A DNA stretch of 64,000 nucleotides from Bog-756 sp963699105 (GCA_963699105.1 CAVOTI010000001.1:1178001-1242000); one strand, 5' to 3'. Shown: positions 1-9,221, counted from the stretch's first letter. The notes: generated from the letters alone by a model not told the origin. Made by a program: numbers and translations.

Positions 1-948
1 ATGGTGTCACTGGTGTTCTCCATGCAAGGTCTGGGACTGGTGGTAGGGCCCCTGCTCGCCATTTTCCTATTGTCCACGGGAATGTCGGACAATCTCGTGT
101 GGCGGCTCCTGTTGGCTTTCGGTGCCATCCCTGGCGGTGTTCGGGATGCGCCGTCGGTTGAACGAGACCCCCCGGTTCCAACTTGCACAACTCGAGTCGA
201 AGGAAGCTAACGAGAAGGCTCACCAGGAGGGTGAGGCCACCGGCATGCGGTGACTGATCGCCGACCGTCAATTTCTCCGTTGGCTGATCGGAGCGTCACT
301 GGCCTGGTTTCTCTTCGATCTCGTCTACTACGGCAATACCATCTCGAGCCCATTGATCGTCAAGCTGGTGGCCCCTCGCGCCAGCCTCATCACCCAGACG
401 GCGTATGTCCTGGCCATCTTCGCCGTCTTCGTTCTCCCCGCCTATCTCCTGGCTGCGTGGATGATCGATCGTCTCGGTCGTCGGGTGATGCAGACGGGCG
501 GGTTCGTTTTGATCGGTCTCGCCTTCTTCGGGCTCTGGCTGATCCCGAAGGCCAGCACCACGGTGGCTCCGTTCATCGTCCTGTTCGGGGCGACGTACTT
601 CTTCAGTGAGTTCGGACCCGATACGACGACGTTCGTCGATCCGGCCGAGATCTTTCCCGTTCGGGTCCGGACCACCAGCCACGGCACGGCGGCGGCGGCC
701 GGCAAGATCGGCGCCTTCGTCGGCACGTACGCCCTGACCAGCCTGCTCCCCCGGATCGGACTGGGCAGACGAGCGGCATCGTAGGCTTCGTGGCCGTGGT
801 GGGAGCGGTGGTCACCGTCACCATGCTTCCGGAACCGAAGGGACAGAGCCTGGAAGTGCTCACTGAAGAGCACGAACAACCGGTCCCGACCAGCGTCACG
901 GTGCTCGGGCTGGCCGAGAGCCGAGGCACCCGACCGCCCCCGGCCTAG
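1..948 (+). pseudogene. MFS permease, phosphate/sugar-symporter type, broken and 5'-truncated
   Basis: This is the C-terminal part of a major facilitator superfamily permease that enters from the left edge. Hydrophobic helices are visible, together with the family-typical segment around PAEIFPVRVRTTSHG and the closing LPEPKGQSLE, which resembles proton:phosphate and sugar symporters. The reading frame changes near base 130, meets an in-frame TGA at 251-253, and changes again near 767, where one missing C restores the frame that ends at TAG 946-948. Because the protein similarity is continuous across the breaks, this is either a recent pseudogene or contains sequence errors. The substrate cannot be told from the sequence. 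Confidence 0.6.
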
Positions 949-1212
949 CTGCAGTCCCGTCCCGGGAGCCGCCCCGGCGCCGACCGCTGGTATCGGCGGG
1001 CACGGGGCCGTCGGAAACCCGGCTCCGGCTCGGGCAGCACGATGTGGCTGAACGGGGAATCATGGGAAGGTGAACGTTTCGCGAAGACAGGACATTTGCC
1101 GCCGCCGGCACCCTTTCGTATTGAGCAAAGCCTCGGTGAGTGCCAAGGTTGCACGGACGGCTGAGGAGGCGGCTATGGCGGAGACGGCGGGCAGAAGTAC
1201 GACTCCCCCGGC

Positions 1213-1593
1213 GTGAGCCCGCGGGACTACGTCCTCGAGCGGTGGGCCAACCGGGAGACCGCCGGCTTTCGTGCCCTGCTGGCCACCGCCGACATCGCCG
1301 ATGATGCCCTCCATCTGGGTTCGGAGGCCATACGAGCCAGCGCCGATCAGCTTCGGGCCGTGGTCGTCGCCGGGCAGCGTCGAGGGGAGTCGCATCCGTG
1401 CCCAGATCCCGAGCTCGGGGAACGGCTCGCCGGTCTCCTCCAGCGCTACGGATTCATCGCCCGATCGCTAGAAGCGCCCCCTGAGGAATACGGAGACGGA
1501 TACATTCCGGTGGTGGCCAATCAGCTGCGAAAGCTCAATGTCCAGTTCGCCGTGTTCATCGCCGACCTCGGACATGCCATAGAGAGGCACTAG
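1213..1593 (+). CDS. Hypothetical protein, about 126 residues
   Basis: I do not recognise this protein. It is mostly helical by composition, with no signal peptide or membrane segment. The open frame begins at a GTG that lacks a good ribosome site. A strong AGGAGG at 1164-1169 instead serves an ATG at 1175, which reads 13 codons and stops at 1214-1216, overlapping the GTG. One extra C in the C5 run at 1205-1209 would join the two into one frame (1175-1593), so the true start is probably 1175. A coupled leader peptide is the alternative. Confidence 0.5.
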   Translation: MSPRDYVLERWANRETAGFRALLATADIADDALHLGSEAIRASADQLRAVVVAGQRRGESHPCPDPELGERLAGLLQRYGFIARSLEAPPEEYGDGYIPVVANQLRKLNVQFAVFIADLGHAIERH

Positions 1594-1715
1594 AGGACGG
1601 CTTCGACTGTCAGCGGGGTGCGCATCCCGGCTGGCGGCAGATTGCCGGCATCGGACCGGCAGTGCCCGGTCACCCGACCTCGCCGGTGACAGAGTCAACA
1701 TCAACGGCCCTTTGG

Positions 1716-1721
1716 CATAAT
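1716..1721 (+). promoter_or_regulatory. Candidate -10 box for a leaderless methyltransferase mRNA
   Basis: CATAAT lies 4 to 7 bases before two tandem GTG codons at 1725 and 1728 that open the methyltransferase. That spacing would put the transcription start at or next to the GTG, giving a leaderless message, which is common in actinobacteria. No convincing -35 hexamer is seen at normal spacing. Confidence 0.3.
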
Positions 1722-1724
1722 GAT

Positions 1725-2456
1725 GTGGTGTCCGAGAATTACTTCGACGAGCGGATCGCGAAGAGCTACGAGGCCAACTGGCCAGAACTCCACACCCCGG
1801 AGAGGATCGATCCGGCCGTGGACTTTCTGGTGGATCTGGCCGGGACCGGACCCGTGCTCGAGCTGGGGATCGGCACCGGTCGGATCGCCCTCCCGCTCAG
1901 CCGGCGGGGTGTGTCCGTCCAAGGCATCGAACTCTCGCCGGCCATGGTGGAGCAGCTGCGCAGCAAGGCGGGTTCCGAGGAGATCCACGTCACCATCGGT
2001 GACTTTTCCAGCGTCGAGGTGGAGGGGACGTTCAAGCTGGCTTATCTCCTGTGCAACACCATCACCAATCTCACCAGCCAGGAACAGCAGGTCGCCTGTT
2101 TCTGCAATGTGGCCGCCTGTCTCGAACAGGGAGGCTGCTTCGTGATCGAGGTCTATGTTCCCGAACTGCGACGGCTGCCGCCTGGGGAGACGGTCCATGC
2201 CTTCGCGGTGACCCCGACGCACCTCGGCTTCGAAGAGTACGACGTAGCGGCCCAGATCGCATACTCCCACCACTACTGGGTCGGCGAAGGCCAGCTGGAG
2301 ACCTTTTCGGCTCCGTTCCGATACGTCTGGGCGTCCGAGCTAGACTTGATGGCGCACATCGCCGGGATGCGCCTTCGGGAGCGATGGAGCGGCTGGGACA
2401 GATCGCCCTTCACCAGCGAGAGCAGAAGCCATGTCTCGGTGTGGGAAAAAGTATGA
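1725..2456 (+). CDS. Class I SAM-dependent methyltransferase
   Basis: A soluble Rossmann-fold methyltransferase of about 243 residues. The glycine-rich SAM loop LELGIGTG lies near residues 45-52, followed by the acidic ribose-binding residue in GIELS near 69. The C-terminal half carries the mixed strands that usually form the substrate pocket. I chose the tandem GTG codons because homology starts there (SENYFDERIAKSYE), whereas the longer frame from 1662 adds low-complexity sequence and no ribosome site. The methyl acceptor is unknown. It is followed after a short gap by a VOC protein on the same strand. Confidence 0.8.
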   Translation: MVSENYFDERIAKSYEANWPELHTPERIDPAVDFLVDLAGTGPVLELGIGTGRIALPLSRRGVSVQGIELSPAMVEQLRSKAGSEEIHVTIGDFSSVEVEGTFKLAYLLCNTITNLTSQEQQVACFCNVAACLEQGGCFVIEVYVPELRRLPPGETVHAFAVTPTHLGFEEYDVAAQIAYSHHYWVGEGQLETFSAPFRYVWASELDLMAHIAGMRLRERWSGWDRSPFTSESRSHVSVWEKV

Positions 2457-2535
2457 GACACACCGGAACGCCAGCGTCGAGTTCGTCGGCACGAGAACGA
2501 AATGCCGCAAGGCGGCCGAGCACCACCTCCCATCG

Positions 2536-2928
2536 ATGAACCTCGACCTGGTCACCCTGGTCGTAGATGGATACGACGCGGCAATCCGGTTCTTCGTCGA
2601 CACCTTGGGCTTCGAGCTGATCGAAGACTCACCAGCTCATACGCAGAGCGGAGAGCCCAAGCGCTGGGTGGTGGTGAGGCCGCCCGGGGCTGAGACCGGG
2701 ATCTTGCTGGCCCGAGCTGACGGCGAGGACCAGAGGTCGGTCGTGGGAGCCCAAACCGCCGGCCGGGTGGCCTTCTTTCTTCGGGTCGACGACTTCGACG
2801 CCTCCTACCGGCGGATGACTTCGGCTGGTGTGCGTTTCGTCCGGGCCCCCAGGAGCGAATCCTATGGTCGGGTGGCTGTCTTTCTCGACTGTGCGGGGAA
2901 CCAATGGGACCTCCTCGGAGCTGGGTGA
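2536..2928 (+). CDS. VOC (glyoxalase/bleomycin-resistance fold) protein
   Basis: A 130-residue single-domain vicinal-oxygen-chelate protein. The two beta-alpha-beta-beta-beta modules are visible: the first runs from LVTLVVDGYDAAIRFF to the strand after the GEPKRWVVV segment, the second from VAFFLRVDDFDASY to the closing VFLDCAGNQWDLL. The start at ATG 2536 fits the family, whose members begin a few residues before the first strand; the longer frame adds 35 unrelated residues. Members bind metals or small hydrophobic ligands, and no specific reaction can be assigned. Six VOC genes occur in this window. Confidence 0.8.
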   Translation: MNLDLVTLVVDGYDAAIRFFVDTLGFELIEDSPAHTQSGEPKRWVVVRPPGAETGILLARADGEDQRSVVGAQTAGRVAFFLRVDDFDASYRRMTSAGVRFVRAPRSESYGRVAVFLDCAGNQWDLLGAG

Positions 2929-3042
2929 AGCGTCGAGTAACCCTGCGCGGATGCCGGTCCGTTCGACGGACACGGGGAGGGGACGTGCGCCATCGGCGAC
3001 CATCCACGGTCCGTCCGACGTCGGTTGGTACCGTGAGATTTC

Positions 3043-3216
3043 ATGACGAAGCAGAAGAAGCCACGTATCTACCCTGATCCAGACAGCTCGGTTGAGAGGT
3101 CGGATATCGGCTCGATCGGTATCGGTCAGGCTGCCAAGGAACTGACGGCCGCCCTCCGGGAGTTCGACCGGCAGGCCGCATCATGGGCACGGGTGGGAGA
3201 GACCGCCAGCACCTGA
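3043..3216 (+). CDS. Small hypothetical protein, 57 residues
   Basis: A short frame that begins MTKQKKPRIYPDPDSS and ends GETAST. It is charged at the N-terminus and has an amphipathic stretch (AAKELTAALREFDR) in the second half, with no membrane segment. It lies in a gap between convergent genes and does not overlap any other gene. Codon use looks like the local coding style, but I do not recognise a family, so this is a moderate-to-low confidence call. Confidence 0.35.
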   Translation: MTKQKKPRIYPDPDSSVERSDIGSIGIGQAAKELTAALREFDRQAASWARVGETAST

Positions 3217-3260
3217 GCCGGACTCCTGGTTCCCACTGCGCCCGGAGAGGCGGCCGAAGG

Positions 3261-3722
3261 CTAGGCGTCCGGCGTGGCCGCCCACTCGGCCAGTTCGATG
3301 GTCACCCCTCCCGGACCGACGAGGAAGACCAGCCGCCGGTCGTGGAAGTCCATCACCTCGTTCCGGGCCTCCACGCCTGCCACCCTCAGCCGGTCGAGGG
3401 TGGCATCGAGATCCTCTACCGCGAAACAGACATGGTTGAACCCCAGGCGGGCCAGGTCGGGCTCCGAGGGATTCTCCTCCAGGGCGGGGTGGTGGAACCG
3501 GAGCAGCTGGACCTCTTGGTGGGTGGCGGCCGCCGACAGGGTGAGCGTCACGTGATCGGCCTTCCAGCCCGGGATGCCCATGTACCGCGACATCTCCTCA
3601 CCCGACACGACCGTCGCCGCCGTCTCCTCGAATCCCAGTAGCCCGAAGAACCTTCGCGCCCCGTCGAGATCGGCCACGGCGATCGTCACGTGGTCGAACC
3701 CGTCGTGCCTCGTCGACGCCAT
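3261..3722 (-). CDS. VOC (glyoxalase-fold) protein
   Basis: A 153-residue vicinal-oxygen-chelate protein close to methylmalonyl-CoA-epimerase and glyoxalase-like families. The first module starts FDHVTIAVADLDGARRFF; the second has GFNHVCFAVEDLDATLDRL and ends with a typical VGPGGVTIELAE strand. Histidine in the first strand and glutamate in the last match positions that bind metal in active members. I use the internal methionine (MASTRHDGF) rather than the one ten codons upstream. It is convergent with the small gene before it and precedes an AraC regulator on the same strand. Confidence 0.75.
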   Translation of the reverse strand: MASTRHDGFDHVTIAVADLDGARRFFGLLGFEETAATVVSGEEMSRYMGIPGWKADHVTLTLSAAATHQEVQLLRFHHPALEENPSEPDLARLGFNHVCFAVEDLDATLDRLRVAGVEARNEVMDFHDRRLVFLVGPGGVTIELAEWAATPDA

Positions 3723-3783
3723 CACCCAAGCGTAGTCAGCGAGTGGGGCCAACGGCCCTGGGCACCGGATGGCCGGACGCGGC

Positions 3784-4560
3784 TCACGATCGGGCCATCA
3801 CCCGGCGGCGGTAAGCGGACGGCGTCTCTCCGGTGCGGTCAACGAAGGCCCTGGCAAAGGCGCTGGCACTCTCGAAGCCGACACTGGTGGCCACCTGAAG
3901 CACGGTGGGACCAGGCTCGGCCAACAGGGCCATGCCGCGCAGAAGGCGGGCCTGGTGGAGGTACGCCCGCCAGGACATGTCGACCTCCGAGCGGAACCGT
4001 CGCCTCAGGGTCCGCTCGGAGACCCCCACCTCCTGGCTGACGACGGCGGCACTGACGGAGTCCAGGTGATCGTTGGTGTAAGCCAGAACGGCAGCCACAA
4101 CGGCCTCGCGGGAGGTGGGCAGGCTCAGAGGAGCCTCGTCGTGCAGGGCGTCGGCCACCAGACGGGCCAGAACCACGAAGTAGGCATCTGACTCCGAATC
4201 GGTTTCCGCCCGCTCGATGGGCCAGCGGAGCCCGTGGACGATCATCTCCCGGATGACGGGTGCGACCCCCAGGATGCGAGCCCGCTCGCCGGCTTCGGGC
4301 ACGAGGAGCGGGTCGAAGAAGACCGACACCGTGGACACGGAGGTGGCGATGGTGGTCTGGTGGCGGAGACCGGCCGGGATCCAAACGGCCTGCTGGGGCG
4401 GCAGGAGGTAGTGGGCGGTCGCCGTCTGGACCTCGACCACGCCCCGAAGGGCGTATTCGATCTGATGCAGGTCGTGGCTGTGCCAGGTTGCCACCAGTCC
4501 GGCGCCGTCGTAGGCGTACGTACCGGCTCGGGGGCGGCCACCGGTACGCATGTCGACCAT
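3784..4560 (-). CDS. AraC-family transcriptional regulator with cupin sensor domain
   Basis: About 258 residues. The N-terminal half is a cupin-like ligand-sensing domain (histidines in TWHSHDLHQIEYAL and the strand pattern VVEVQTATAHYLLPP). The last 95 residues hold the paired AraC helix-turn-helix, with VSERTLRRRFRSEVDMSW and VATSVGFESASAFARAF marking the two recognition units. The start is the methionine of MVDMRTGG; a longer open frame extends further upstream but runs over the divergent methyltransferase gene. The 78-base gap to that divergent gene probably contains its operator, so the methyltransferase is the likely target. The ligand is unknown. Confidence 0.8.
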   Translation of the reverse strand: MVDMRTGGRPRAGTYAYDGAGLVATWHSHDLHQIEYALRGVVEVQTATAHYLLPPQQAVWIPAGLRHQTTIATSVSTVSVFFDPLLVPEAGERARILGVAPVIREMIVHGLRWPIERAETDSESDAYFVVLARLVADALHDEAPLSLPTSREAVVAAVLAYTNDHLDSVSAAVVSQEVGVSERTLRRRFRSEVDMSWRAYLHQARLLRGMALLAEPGPTVLQVATSVGFESASAFARAFVDRTGETPSAYRRRVMARS

Positions 4561-4638
4561 TCCGGATTTGTCCGGTTGAGGCAGAAACTTGGCCGAACGC
4601 GCAGTGATGGCCACGAGCCGAGAGCGTACAACCAACCG

Positions 4639-5229
4639 ATGAACGACTTTCATCTGCAATTCCTGGCCAGCCCGGAATGGGCCGCCCAGCTGGAGACGGA
4701 TCTGCTGCCCTGGATCACCGCGGCCGGGGACCTGGGTGACGACGTGTTGGAGATCGGACCCGGTCCCGGACTCACCACCGACCTGCTGCGGCGACGGGTG
4801 CCACGTCTCACCGCCCTGGAAGTGGACGAGACGCTGGCGGCTCCGCTCCGATTGCGCCTGGCCGCCACCAACGTCGACGTGATCTGCACGGATGCCACCA
4901 GATCGGGGTTGGCCTCGGGGCGGTTCTCCTCGGCCACGTGCTTCTCCGTGCTGCACCACATGCCGGCTCCTGGCGACCAGGACCGTCTCTTCTCCGAGGT
5001 CAACAGGGTCCTCCGAGCCGGGGCGATCTTCGTGGGGACGGACTCCTTGGACACCGACGCGATCAGGGCCGGTCATGTCGACGACACCTTCGTCCCGGTC
5101 GACCCCGACACCCTGGGCCACCGTCTGGCGACGGCGGGATTCGTCGATACCAAGGTCGACATCGCCGGTTACCACTTTCGCTTCGTCACCCGGAAACCGG
5201 ACCCGGCCGGTGGACCCGTGAACCCCTGA
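4639..5229 (+). CDS. Class I SAM-dependent methyltransferase
   Basis: A 196-residue methyltransferase, with VLEIGPGPG near residues 36-44 as the SAM-binding loop, LEVDE as the acidic motif II, and FSVLHHMP as the post-motif strand often seen in Ubi/COQ5-like and small-molecule O- or C-methyltransferases. It is divergent from the AraC regulator and separated from it by 78 bases, which suggests regulation by that protein. A longer frame starting at 4234 is antisense to the regulator and was not used. The substrate is not predictable. Confidence 0.75.
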   Translation: MNDFHLQFLASPEWAAQLETDLLPWITAAGDLGDDVLEIGPGPGLTTDLLRRRVPRLTALEVDETLAAPLRLRLAATNVDVICTDATRSGLASGRFSSATCFSVLHHMPAPGDQDRLFSEVNRVLRAGAIFVGTDSLDTDAIRAGHVDDTFVPVDPDTLGHRLATAGFVDTKVDIAGYHFRFVTRKPDPAGGPVNP

Positions 5230-5303
5230 CCGAGGCGGAGAAGGCGGTCCAGCCCGAGCCGTCGAGCATCGAGCATCGAGCCCGTCCCGGCTAGCTTGAT
5301 CCA

Positions 5304-5774
5304 GTGGCCATCTCTCCGTTCGTCAAACGGCTGCGAGAGCTTGTCGGCAACGAGCTCCTCGTTCTTCCCTCGGTCTCGGTTCTTCCCCGCGACCCCGAGG
5401 GTCGGCTCCTCCTCGTGCGCCTCATCGACACGGGCACCTGGGCCACCATCGGCGGAGCCGTCGAGCCCGACGAATCACCCGAAGCGGCCGCCTGTCGAGA
5501 AGCCGAGGAAGAGGCAGGGGTCGAGCTGCGACTCGGTCCGATACTGGGCGTACTGGGCGGCCCCGAGTACCGGGTGACCTACCCGAATGGCGACAACACT
5601 GCCTACGTCATCGTGGTGTTCGACGCCACCGTCGAGGCCGGCACGCCGAGGCCGGACGGCGACGAGACATCCGACGTCGCCTGGTTCGATCCGGGGGAGC
5701 TGCCCTGGGACAACATGGGCTCACTCACCAAGGCCCTGCTACGGAACGTGGGCGTCGACACCGGCAACGACTGA
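5304..5774 (+). CDS. Nudix hydrolase
   Basis: A 156-residue Nudix-fold pyrophosphohydrolase that cleaves nucleoside diphosphates linked to another moiety. The Nudix box is complete at about residues 51-73 (GAVEPDE, then REAEEEAGV), with the two catalytic glutamates present. The start is a GTG. Short size and lack of extra domains fit housecleaning ADP-ribose or nucleotide pyrophosphatases, but the substrate remains open. It ends 47 bases before the convergent phosphatase gene. Confidence 0.85.
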   Translation: MAISPFVKRLRELVGNELLVLPSVSVLPRDPEGRLLLVRLIDTGTWATIGGAVEPDESPEAAACREAEEEAGVELRLGPILGVLGGPEYRVTYPNGDNTAYVIVVFDATVEAGTPRPDGDETSDVAWFDPGELPWDNMGSLTKALLRNVGVDTGND

Positions 5775-5821
5775 GGGATGGGCTCCCGGGTCCGCCGGCG
5801 GCTCCAAGCCGACGGACCCGG

Positions 5822-6583
5822 TCAGTTCCCGGACGTGAGCAACAGCTCGGTCATGGTGTCGAGAGTGGCGGTGGAGACACCGGCATCGAGTGCCCATTCC
5901 CGGGCTCCCCCGTGCTGGCGATGCAGCTCCTCGATGAAGGTCTCCATGGTCTGGGCCTCGGCCTGGAGCAGGAACTGCGGAACATCGGCGATCAGTGCCT
6001 CGGCGTCCGGGTCGCTCTTGATACGGGCCAGCACCAGATCCATTCGGCTGGCGGTCAGCACATAGTCCTCGACGATGACGTTCCGCTCCACGCCCAGGAC
6101 GTCGAGAACCAGGGCGGCCAGGACTCCGGTCCGGTCCTTTCCGGCCGTGCAGTGGAACACCAGCGGATGGTTCTGCGACTCTCCGACCATGGTCAGTGCC
6201 GCGACCAGGGATTGACGGCCGACCTCCAAGAACCACCGGTAGATCTGAGCCAGGTTCTCTTGAGCCTCGGCCGGAGCTCCCTGGTCCTCACCTTCGTCGA
6301 CGATGAGCGGAAGGTGCCGGTACCCCACCGCCTCGGAGGCCAGCGGTCCCCGGCCCGATGTTTCCAGCTCGACAGGGCGACGTAGATCGATGACGGTGTT
6401 CAGCCCGATTCCGTGAAGGACCTCGACGTCGGAATCGGTCAAGGCGTGGAGCGTATCGCTGCGAAACAGGCGGCCCCATCTGGTGATCCGACCATCCACC
6501 GTGGGATAGCCACCGAGGTCTCGAAAGTTGAAAGCCCCCACCAGCGGTAGGAGTCGGTCCGGCGTGACCATGGGGATCATCAT
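5822..6583 (-). CDS. Tyrosine-type protein phosphatase (LipA/PtpB-like)
   Basis: About 253 residues. The active-site P-loop HCTAGKDRTG, with nucleophilic cysteine near residue 145, is the signature of the Y_phosphatase3 (PF13350-type) family, which includes mycobacterial PtpB and Listeria LipA and acts on phosphotyrosine or phosphoinositides. The N-terminal FNFRDLGGYPTVDG motif is also typical. I take the methionine pair MMIPMVTPDR as start, because the preceding 13 residues are arginine-rich and lack homology. No secretion signal is present, so a cytoplasmic role is more likely than an effector role. Confidence 0.85.
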   Translation of the reverse strand: MMIPMVTPDRLLPLVGAFNFRDLGGYPTVDGRITRWGRLFRSDTLHALTDSDVEVLHGIGLNTVIDLRRPVELETSGRGPLASEAVGYRHLPLIVDEGEDQGAPAEAQENLAQIYRWFLEVGRQSLVAALTMVGESQNHPLVFHCTAGKDRTGVLAALVLDVLGVERNVIVEDYVLTASRMDLVLARIKSDPDAEALIADVPQFLLQAEAQTMETFIEELHRQHGGAREWALDAGVSTATLDTMTELLLTSGN

Positions 6584-6775
6584 GGCCCATGATCCGGACC
6601 GCCCCGGGCGCGCCCGTGCCACTGTGTCGGGAATGTGACATGGAGGTCAACGGCGATCCCGGTCCGGGGGCAGGGCAACACCGGCAGCCAGCGGAGGTGG
6701 GCCGCCGGGGAGACGAGGTGGGAATCCGCATCTCGCGGCCACTATCCCGGCCCACCGGGGCGGGAGACCGGATGA

Positions 6776-7237
6776 TCAGCGGGTGCGCTCCACCAGCGAC
6801 GGCGTGCTGGTGGCCACGATCACGAAGAGGGCAAATGTCACCACATGCACCCCGGTGCACCAAAGACAGATCTTCTTGACTGTGAAGAGCTCGGTGGAGA
6901 TCAGATAGAGGACGGTGAAGATACCCACGGTGGCCACCGCCAGACGCAGGATGTGGACTCTGGCATCGGACGAGCGCCAGGCGAACGGCAGGCAGAGCGC
7001 CCCGGAGGCCAGGAAGAACACAATCCCGAACACCGGTACCGGTACACCGAGGACCACCGACTGAGCGCTGGTGAGCACGGCCTGACAGTCGATGGTGCCC
7101 CCGTTCACACATACGAGAGCCGAGGGCTGGATGTGGACCCAGAGCGTGTAGCCGGACAGCGCCAACCCAACGGCGCAAAGCGCCAGTGAGGAGACGATCT
7201 GCCATCGCTGGCTGGATTCGCCCTGGTGGATGGACAC
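6776..7237 (-). CDS. Vitamin K epoxide reductase (VKOR) family membrane protein
   Basis: A 153-residue integral membrane thiol oxidoreductase with four to five helices. The catalytic pair CLWC is at residues 124-127 and the loop cysteines are at about 43 and 51, the full VKOR set. In actinobacteria VKOR homologues reoxidise DsbA-like proteins during disulfide formation in secreted proteins, using quinone. No thioredoxin-fold partner is fused or adjacent here, so the partner must be elsewhere. It is divergent from the AraC gene to its right. Confidence 0.85.
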   Translation of the reverse strand: MSIHQGESSQRWQIVSSLALCAVGLALSGYTLWVHIQPSALVCVNGGTIDCQAVLTSAQSVVLGVPVPVFGIVFFLASGALCLPFAWRSSDARVHILRLAVATVGIFTVLYLISTELFTVKKICLWCTGVHVVTFALFVIVATSTPSLVERTR

Positions 7238-7341
7238 GATCCAACGATACCGCCCAACTGACGGGAGACCATCGCCCTGATCCGGAGCCGGTAGACCGGC
7301 TGACGCCCGATCCCAGGTATCCGAGTCGTCATACTTGGGGG

Positions 7342-7776
7342 ATGGAACGCCAGCAGGTGGCCCGTTGCCTCCTTCGGGCCAGGGATCTGGTCGACGCCCG
7401 GTACTTCGAGCCGTTGAAGGTGGCCGATCTGGCCGCCGCCGCCCACATGTCGCCCTCCCACTTCAGCCGGCAATTCAAGCGGAGGTTCGGCGAATCGCCC
7501 CATGAGTATCTGCTGACCCGCCGCTTGGAGCGAGCCGCACCCCTGCTGCGGGTGAGTGACAAACCGGTGGTCGACATCTGCTTCGCCGTCGGGTGGAACA
7601 GCGTGGGCTCGTTCACGTCCAGTTTCAGTCGAACGTTCGGTCGGAGCCCCGTGGCGTACCGCCGCTCGTTCCCGCCGGCTGAGTGGTGGTTGCGGATCCC
7701 CCGGTGCGTGGCCCAGACCTATGGCCGGCCCCAGAACCGCACGTTTCGAGAAGACGACGCCGGGTCGAACTCTTAG
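7342..7776 (+). CDS. Short AraC-type helix-turn-helix regulator
   Basis: A 144-residue protein that is almost entirely the AraC DNA-binding domain: LADLAAAAHMSPSHFSRQFK-type first unit and ICFAVGWNSVGSFTSSFSRTFG second unit, with no sensor domain. The ATG at 7342 gives the compact family form; a longer upstream frame lacks support. It sits 35 bases before a VOC gene that has its own strong ribosome site. This AraC/VOC pairing recurs in actinobacteria, where the regulator and the VOC protein are probably co-transcribed. Confidence 0.85.
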   Translation: MERQQVARCLLRARDLVDARYFEPLKVADLAAAAHMSPSHFSRQFKRRFGESPHEYLLTRRLERAAPLLRVSDKPVVDICFAVGWNSVGSFTSSFSRTFGRSPVAYRRSFPPAEWWLRIPRCVAQTYGRPQNRTFREDDAGSNS

Positions 7777-7811
7777 GATCTGCCGTACGACCCTCGAACC
7801 AGGAGGCAGGG

Positions 7812-8243
7812 ATGATCAGGATCGGTAACGCCCAGTTCTGGGTCCGCGACCAGGATGAAGCGCTCGACTTCTACACCCAGAGGCTGGGCTGGGAGGTGCG
7901 ATCCGACGTCACCATGGAGGACTGGAGTTTCCGGTGGCTGTGTGTGGGGCCGGTCGGACAGGACGACGTGGGACTGGTGCTCATGCCGGTGCCGGGACCG
8001 CCCATGATCGACTCGGCCGACCGGGCACGACTGGCCGAGCTGGTGGCCAAGGGGGCCGGCGGGACGCTGTTCCTGGAAACCGACGACTGCCAAGCCAGTT
8101 ACGACGAACTGTCGGAGCGCGGGGTCGAGTTCAACGACCCACCGACCCGCCAAGCCTACGGAATCGATACGTCATTTAGGGATCCGTCGGGCAACAACAT
8201 CCGGCTCACCCAGGTGCTCGAGTTCGACCCCACCCGGACCTGA
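7812..8243 (+). CDS. VOC family protein in an AraC-VOC pair
   Basis: A 143-residue glyoxalase-fold protein with an AGGAGG ribosome site at 7800-7806. The first module starts IGNAQFWVRDQDEALDFY and the second ends SFRDPSGNNIRLTQ, a conserved tail of extradiol-dioxygenase-like VOC proteins. It follows the short AraC regulator by 35 bases and is likely in the same transcript. The ligand is unknown, and the pair may detoxify or sense a small reactive compound. Confidence 0.85.
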   Translation: MIRIGNAQFWVRDQDEALDFYTQRLGWEVRSDVTMEDWSFRWLCVGPVGQDDVGLVLMPVPGPPMIDSADRARLAELVAKGAGGTLFLETDDCQASYDELSERGVEFNDPPTRQAYGIDTSFRDPSGNNIRLTQVLEFDPTRT

Positions 8244-8273
8244 CACTGCATCTCCGTGCCGGGTCGAGTGGCG

Positions 8274-9217
8274 TCAGTCCGAATAGAACTGTCTGAACCA
8301 ACGTCGGTACTCTGACACCGGCCCGTCGACCTTCGTGAGGATCGGACGCCGACGGTAGATCTTGTTCTCCCAGATCGGGACGTCCTGGGTGAATTGCAGA
8401 TTGGTGATCTGGTCGTTCAACTCGGAGATCGACTCGGTCGACTTCTCGTCCGGAAGGCGCTTCATCGAGAACAGGAGAGTCACCTCGGTGAACTGATCGT
8501 CGATGGGAGTCTGGGCGATGTAGGTGAGCATTTCCAGTGGTCCTTGGTTCACCTCGATGGCGGCAATGCCCGGCCCGCATGTCGTCGTGGTGGTGTCCAC
8601 CTCGATGCCCGCTTCCGACGCCGCCGTGACCTTCAGGCTCTGTTCGACGATCATGGAAGCGCCGGAGAAGCTGACTTCGAAGTGATCGTGGTCGGGCGAG
8701 GCCATGTCGTGCACAGCGGAAAAGTGCGACCGGTCAATGATGTTCTCGGTCAGATCCTGAACGTGGACGCGGACCCGGTAGGTGCTGCTCCGCCACGGGG
8801 TCCATCTCTCCTCCTCATACCGGTAGCCGATCACCTCGAAGCTCGGCGGCGCCTCGGCTGCGTGGTGCCATACGAAGATTCGGCCGTTCCTCTCACATAC
8901 CGGCCACGACCGTGCGGATACCCGGGGGGTGCGGTCGAGCCCCGGCACCTGGGCCAGATGGCCGCGGCCGTCGTAGCGCCAACCGTGGAACGGGCAGACG
9001 ATACCGTTGCCGCACACCCGTCCCCCGACGCCGAGATGGGCACCGAGATGCAGGCAGTGGGCATCGAAGACGCGAGCTCCGCATCCTCACCACGGAACAG
9101 CACCAGGTCACGACCGAGGTAGTGCACCGGCCTCACGTCTCCCGGACCGAGATCGTCGACCGCCCCGACGCTGAACCATCCATTTGGTGCGGCGGGGAAC
9201 GGATATCGCGTGTCCAC
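8274..9217 (-). CDS. Rieske non-heme iron oxygenase, KshA-like, with one frame break
   Basis: The terminal oxygenase component of a Rieske system resembling 3-ketosteroid 9-alpha-hydroxylase (KshA). The N-terminal Rieske cluster has the cysteine-histidine pair in AHCLHLGAHLG and the second pair in CPFHGW; the catalytic domain has the mononuclear-iron motif DRSHFSAVHD. The frame changes near 9074, where a single missing base between EL and VFDAHC breaks the gene; both halves are conserved and in register. The start is the GTG at 9217, four bases after the stop of the dehydrogenase gene upstream, so the two form an operon. The electron-transfer partner (KshB type) is not nearby. Confidence 0.75.
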
Positions 9218-9221
9218 GGCC

